Origin: an uncultured Lachnospiraceae bacterium
GTDB taxonomy: Bacteria; Bacillota; Clostridia; Lachnospirales; Lachnospiraceae
DNA length: 64,000 nucleotides
Direction of reading: 5' to 3'
NCBI GenBank assembly: GCA_945833775.1
Contig: CAMAGI010000001.1
Span: 1-64,000 of the forward strand
The notes under the pieces were generated by a model. It made no database searches and was not told the DNA's origin. It saw nothing but the letters and a program-made list of their open reading frames with translations. Made by a program: the position numbers and the translations under genes. Within the stretch, counting starts at the first letter, position 1. Every line of letters begins with the position of its first letter. Below are positions 60,188 through 64,000 of this stretch, one piece after another.

Positions 60188-60881
60188 ATCCTCTATCCCT
60201 CAACTTAAGAAGCGCATGATATGCAGCCTGCTGCTCCGCCGCTTTCTTGGTGCGACCCGTTCCGCGGCCGAGTCTCTCCTCCTCCATGACGACATCCACT
60301 ACAAATGTCTTATCGTGTTCCGGCCCTGACTCCTCCATCAGTTCATAGTGAAAATCTTTTTTCAGCTTTCCCTGAATCAATTCCTGGAGATTACTCTTGC
60401 TGTCGTAGAAAAGCTGCTTATTCTCAAGATCGGAAAGAATAAATCGATTGATGAAAGCCTTTGCAGGCTCCATTCCGCCATCCAGAAAGATTGCTCCCGT
60501 AACCGCCTCCATCGCATCCGATGTGATACTGTCGCGCTCTCTGCCGCCCGTGCTTTCCTCACCCTTACCCAGTAGCAAGAACTGCCCCAGTTCCAGATCC
60601 TTTGCACAGAAGGCAAGCGCCGGCTCACACACCATGGAAGCACGCATTTTGGTCAGTTCCCCCTCCTGAACGTCGGGATGGGCGGCAAACAAAAACTCAC
60701 TGGATACCAGTTCCAGCACAGCATCCCCCAGAAACTCCAGCCTCTCGTAATGCCTGGCCTTGTTGATCTTCTGTTCGTTGGTATACGAGCTGTGCGTGAT
60801 TGCCTGTTTCAGCAATGCGATATTATGAAATTGATAGCCGATTCGCTCTTCCAAAAGCTCAAGTGAATATTTCTTCGACAT
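60168..60881 (-). CDS. rnc: Ribonuclease III
   Basis: HYERLEFLGDAVLELVSSEFLF; C-terminal dsRBD; 20-bp overlap with smc. Confidence 0.97.
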   Translation of the reverse strand: MSKKYSLELLEERIGYQFHNIALLKQAITHSSYTNEQKINKARHYERLEFLGDAVLELVSSEFLFAAHPDVQEGELTKMRASMVCEPALAFCAKDLELGQFLLLGKGEESTGGRERDSITSDAMEAVTGAIFLDGGMEPAKAFINRFILSDLENKQLFYDSKSNLQELIQGKLKKDFHYELMEESGPEHDKTFVVDVVMEEERLGRGTGRTKKAAEQQAAYHALLKLRDRGYVFKKY

Positions 60882-60913
60882 GGCTTCTCCTTTCCGAGTC
60901 GCGCCCACCGATA

Positions 60914-60952
60914 AAAAAGTATTCCCGAACACTTGATTCAGGAATACTTTTT
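60914..60952 (-). terminator. Intrinsic terminator downstream of acpP
   Basis: Minus: AAAAAGTATTCC - 15 nt - GGAATACTTTTTTAT. Confidence 0.85.
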
Positions 60953-60962
60953 AACCGTCGCT

Positions 60963-61193
60963 TTAGTTCAAAGCACCTTTGATCAGTTCAACCGCATCTT
61001 CCACAGTGGTAATTTTTTCTGCCTCTTCCGCAGGGACTTCAATGTCAAATACCTCTTCGATCCCCATGATGATCTGATATACATCCAGCGAGTCAGCTCC
61101 AAGATCATCCATAAATGTGGTACTCATTGTGATTTCTTCGGGATCTACATTGAGAACCTCCGCGATAACCTTTTTTAACTTTTCAAATTCCAT
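60963..61193 (-). CDS. acpP: Acyl carrier protein
   Basis: [29 protein letters not shown]. Confidence 0.97.
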   Translation of the reverse strand: MEFEKLKKVIAEVLNVDPEEITMSTTFMDDLGADSLDVYQIIMGIEEVFDIEVPAEEAEKITTVEDAVELIKGALN

Positions 61194-61222
61194 GCTCTGT
61201 TCCTTCTTTCCTGTTCTTATTT

Positions 61223-62233
61223 TCAGTCTTCCAGTACTATCTTTTCCTGAATTTTCTCATTTATCTTCTGTTCCTTAAATGCAACGCATTGCAGGATAGA
61301 ATTCTTTACTTCCACAGATTTGCTGCTTCCGTGGGTCTTGACCACAAGACCGTTCAGACCGAGAAGAGGTGCTCCGCCGTATTGCTCCGTATCAAAGCTC
61401 TTCATCGTCTTCTTCAGGGCAGGCTTAACAAGGAGCGCACCGATTTTGCTGCGTACGCCGGACAACATTCCCTCTTTGATCTTCTTAAGCAGGGCACCGG
61501 CAACTCCTTCGTACATCTTGAGAACCACATTGCCGACAAACGCCTCGCAGACAACCACATCCGCCACACCGCTTGGAATATCCCGGGCTTCAACACTGCC
61601 CACAAAATTGATCTCCGGACAATTTTTCAACAGGGGAAAAGTCTCTTTGACAAGGGCATTGCCCTTCTCTTCCTCCGCACCGATATTGACAATACCAACC
61701 CGGGGATTCGAAACCCCCATGACGCTTTCCATATAGACGCTTCCCATCTTTGCAAACTGTACCAGCTGCGAGGGCCTTGCATCCACATTGGCGCCGCAGT
61801 CCAGCAGAAGGGAAACGCCCTTGAGCGTTGGAATCAGTGGCGCCAGAGGAGGTCTCTCGACTCCCCGGATTCTGCCGACGATAATCTGCCCGCCCACCAG
61901 CACCGCACCGGTACTTCCGGCGGATACAAAGGCATCGCAGGTCTTATCTTTTACCATATACATTGCTTTTACAATGGAAGAATCCTTCTTCTTACGGATT
62001 GCCATCACGGGAGGCTCAGCCATCTCAATCACTTCCTCCGCATGGACAACCTCAATCTGCTCCTCAGGGAAGGTGTATTTCTTCAGTTCCTCCCGAACCA
62101 GGGTTTCCTTGCCTACCAGAAAAACCTTGACCCGCTTGTCCGCCAGAACTGCTTCCACGGCTCCCTTTACAATCTCACCGGGCGCATTGTCTCCGCCCAT
62201 TGCGTCAACAGCAACTTTTACCAGTTCGGTCAT
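61223..62233 (-). CDS. plsX: Phosphate acyltransferase PlsX
   Basis: [54 protein letters not shown]. Confidence 0.97.
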   Translation of the reverse strand: MTELVKVAVDAMGGDNAPGEIVKGAVEAVLADKRVKVFLVGKETLVREELKKYTFPEEQIEVVHAEEVIEMAEPPVMAIRKKKDSSIVKAMYMVKDKTCDAFVSAGSTGAVLVGGQIIVGRIRGVERPPLAPLIPTLKGVSLLLDCGANVDARPSQLVQFAKMGSVYMESVMGVSNPRVGIVNIGAEEEKGNALVKETFPLLKNCPEINFVGSVEARDIPSGVADVVVCEAFVGNVVLKMYEGVAGALLKKIKEGMLSGVRSKIGALLVKPALKKTMKSFDTEQYGGAPLLGLNGLVVKTHGSSKSVEVKNSILQCVAFKEQKINEKIQEKIVLED

Positions 62234-62264
62234 CGTATTTACCATCCTTGTTTACTTCTTTTCT

Positions 62265-62293
62265 AATATACTAAACCCCCTACCAAAAATCAA
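62265..62293 (-). promoter_or_regulatory. Candidate sigma-A promoter for plsX
   Basis: Minus: TTGATT - 17 nt - TATATT. Confidence 0.5.
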
Positions 62294-62330
62294 GACTAAA
62301 ATACGCTTTTCGGCAGTTTGTGCACAAGAA

Positions 62331-62357
62331 AAGGCCCTCCCTTTCCGGGAGAGCCTT
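62331..62357 (-). terminator. Intrinsic terminator downstream of rpmF
   Basis: Minus: AAGGCTCTCCC ggaaa GGGAGGGCCTT TTCTTG. Confidence 0.85.
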
Positions 62358-62377
62358 GTCCGAATTTACACTGTTTT

Positions 62378-62557
62378 TCAGTCAGCACTTACAACCTGCT
62401 TCTTGTTGTAAGAACCGCATGCCTTACATACTCTGTGAGGCATCATCAAAGCGCCGCACTTGCTGCACTTTACCAGAGTGGGAGCGCTCATTTTCCAGTT
62501 TGCTCTTCTCTGATCTCTTCTACCCTTGGAAGATTTATTCTTGGGACAAATAGACAT
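62378..62557 (-). CDS. rpmF: 50S ribosomal protein L32 (59 aa; absent from the supplied ORF track)
   Basis: Translated by hand: MSICPKNKSSKGRRDQRRANWKMSAPTLVKCSKCGALMMPHRVCKACGSYNKKQVVSAD*. Confidence 0.96.
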   Translation of the reverse strand: MSICPKNKSSKGRRDQRRANWKMSAPTLVKCSKCGALMMPHRVCKACGSYNKKQVVSAD

Positions 62558-62571
62558 ATCGTTACACCTCC

Positions 62572-63081
62572 TTAACCGCGATTAAAAATATCTTGTATAG
62601 CTGCCATACGAGGGTCGGGCACGAATGTATCGCAGCCGCATTCTCTCTCATTTCGATTCTGTCCGCAGACCGGGCACACACCCTTGCAATCCTCTCTGCA
62701 CAGAATCTTCACAGGCCAATTAACCACGAATTCATCATGAATAAGCGCTTCCACATCAAGCTGCCAGCCATCCATGAAACTCTGCTCTTCATCCTCCTGT
62801 GATGCAACTTCGGGCGAAGTCACAACTCTGTCAATCGTAAGTTCCATTGTCACAGGTACCTTTGCCAGACATCTGTCACAGCTTCCCTCGAACGTAACCT
62901 TGGCACTGCCCTCCACTCTCGCCTTATCTGAACCGATGTTGGTGAAAGTAAAGGCTATGGGAGTTTTCTCTGTAATCGGGAAACGCTCCGCCCCGTTATC
63001 AAAGCAATCCGCCTCGATCTCGACAGAAAGTTTTCGAATTTTGCCCTCAGTCGTCAATACATCAGATAAATGAATCAGCAT
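62572..63081 (-). CDS. YceD/DUF177 family protein
   Basis: MLIHLSDVLTTEGK; CDRCLAKV; CREDCKGVCPVCGQNRNERECGC; upstream of rpmF. Confidence 0.94.
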   Translation of the reverse strand: MLIHLSDVLTTEGKIRKLSVEIEADCFDNGAERFPITEKTPIAFTFTNIGSDKARVEGSAKVTFEGSCDRCLAKVPVTMELTIDRVVTSPEVASQEDEEQSFMDGWQLDVEALIHDEFVVNWPVKILCREDCKGVCPVCGQNRNERECGCDTFVPDPRMAAIQDIFNRG

Positions 63082-63142
63082 AACAGCTCCCATTCACTAC
63101 ATGTAGACACAAATCTACCCGGGTTAATTTTCACACTCGATT

Positions 63143-63171
63143 ATTATACAAAAGGAGGCATTCTTTGTCAA
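63143..63171 (-). promoter_or_regulatory. Consensus sigma-A promoter for yceD-rpmF
   Basis: Minus: TTGACA - 17 nt - TATAAT. Confidence 0.85.
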
Positions 63172-63188
63172 TATGTGTTTTCAAAAAA

Positions 63189-63986
63189 TTATCGGGCATT
63201 TGCAACCGCTTCTTTCATACTCTTTACATAGTCATAGAGATAGGGCGCGGCCTCTGTTCCATACTTCTCCACAATACGGACGATTGCACTTCCCACAATC
63301 GCTCCGTCTGAGATGCCCGCCATCTTCCCGGCCTGTTCCGGCGTACTGATTCCAAAGCCGATGGCACAGGGCGTATCCGTCGCCTTGCGGATACTCTCCA
63401 CAATCGAAGCCAGATCTGTCTTGATTTCGCTTCGAACGCCGGTGACTCCCATGGAACTCACCACATAGATGAATCCCTCAGCCTCGGAGGCGATGGTTCG
63501 AATTCGTTCTTCCGAGGTCGGTGCTACCATGGAGATCACGTGTACGTGATGTTCATCGGCGGGGCCTGTCACCTCTTCTTTCTCTTCATAGGGAAGATCC
63601 GGTATGATGATGGCACCGACCTTCAGTTCTTCACATTTTGCAAAGAAACGGTCATAACCATAATGGAAAACCGGGTTTAAGTATGTCATGAACGCCAACG
63701 GCAGCTGTGATCGCTCCCGCACACGTCTCACGACATCGAAAACGCCGTCCGTCGTCATTCCGTTTCGCAGAGATCGAATATTGGCATCCTGTATTACCAC
63801 GCCCTCTGCGGTGGGATCGGAAAAAGGGATTCCGATCTCCACAAGATCTGCCCCCGCACGCTCCATCTCCAGAATAAATTTCACGGTACTGTCCGCATCG
63901 GGATCACCTGCCGTGATGAATCCGATAAATGCTTTCCCATTGGGGGATTGAAATGCTTCATCCACACAATTCACAAAGGTACCCAT
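63189..63986 (-). CDS. trpA: Tryptophan synthase alpha subunit
   Basis: GFITAGDPDADST; LVEIGIPFSDPTAEGVVIQDAN; GFGISTPEQA; DGAIVGSAIV. Confidence 0.97.
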   Translation of the reverse strand: MGTFVNCVDEAFQSPNGKAFIGFITAGDPDADSTVKFILEMERAGADLVEIGIPFSDPTAEGVVIQDANIRSLRNGMTTDGVFDVVRRVRERSQLPLAFMTYLNPVFHYGYDRFFAKCEELKVGAIIIPDLPYEEKEEVTGPADEHHVHVISMVAPTSEERIRTIASEAEGFIYVVSSMGVTGVRSEIKTDLASIVESIRKATDTPCAIGFGISTPEQAGKMAGISDGAIVGSAIVRIVEKYGTEAAPYLYDYVKSMKEAVANAR

Positions 63987-64000
63987 TCTTACGTCCCCTT

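Noticed and set aside
62265-62330. FapR operator upstream of plsX
   Set aside because: TTAGTC and TTTAGTATATTAG fragments are present but do not form a convincing FapR palindrome.
1-64000. CRISPR array, prophage, transposon or integrative element
   Set aside because: No regularly spaced repeats, no integrase/transposase/phage structural proteins, and gene order is typical core chromosome.

Overview
This 64 kb window is ordinary chromosomal core from a spore-forming Firmicute. The gene set and synteny suggest Clostridia, probably Lachnospiraceae (inference). Nearly all genes are on the minus strand; the exceptions are a membrane protein at ~24.0-25.5 kb and a PRPP-synthetase-like gene at ~37.3-38.5 kb. 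I see no CRISPR array, prophage, transposase, rRNA or tRNA gene. Recognisable blocks: miaB-pepT; a sigV/rsiV-like ECF module; cotJABC; spoVAF; dut; nrdDG with a tandem NrdR-box candidate; a purine/nucleoside salvage cluster; spoIVA-tyrS; a MoxR/VWA pair; gpsA-plsY-der-DUF512; a two-component system; the conserved pgeF-yraN-ylqH-fliK-like-rnhB-lepB-rbgA-lepB-rplS-trmD-rimM-khpA-rpsP-ffh-ylxM cluster; ilvA; ftsY-smc-rnc-acpP-plsX-rpmF-yceD; trpA. Observations most worth follow-up: (1) two sporulation genes (spoVAF, spoIVA), each directly downstream of a housekeeping gene, have the Shine-Dalgarno buried in a hairpin whose left arm overlaps or precedes a candidate sporulation-sigma promoter, so the hairpin would form only in read-through RNA; (2) a TrmD-GNAT fusion with a 26-bp tandem duplication of its 3' end; (3) a consensus promoter plus two NrdR-box-like sites 30 bp apart at nrdD; (4) a SigV-type module with a self-like promoter and an extra lipoprotein; (5) a MutS-family ATPase with predicted transmembrane segments; (6) a surface trypsin-like protease with Ig-like repeats. 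No database search was possible; all names come from reading the translations.
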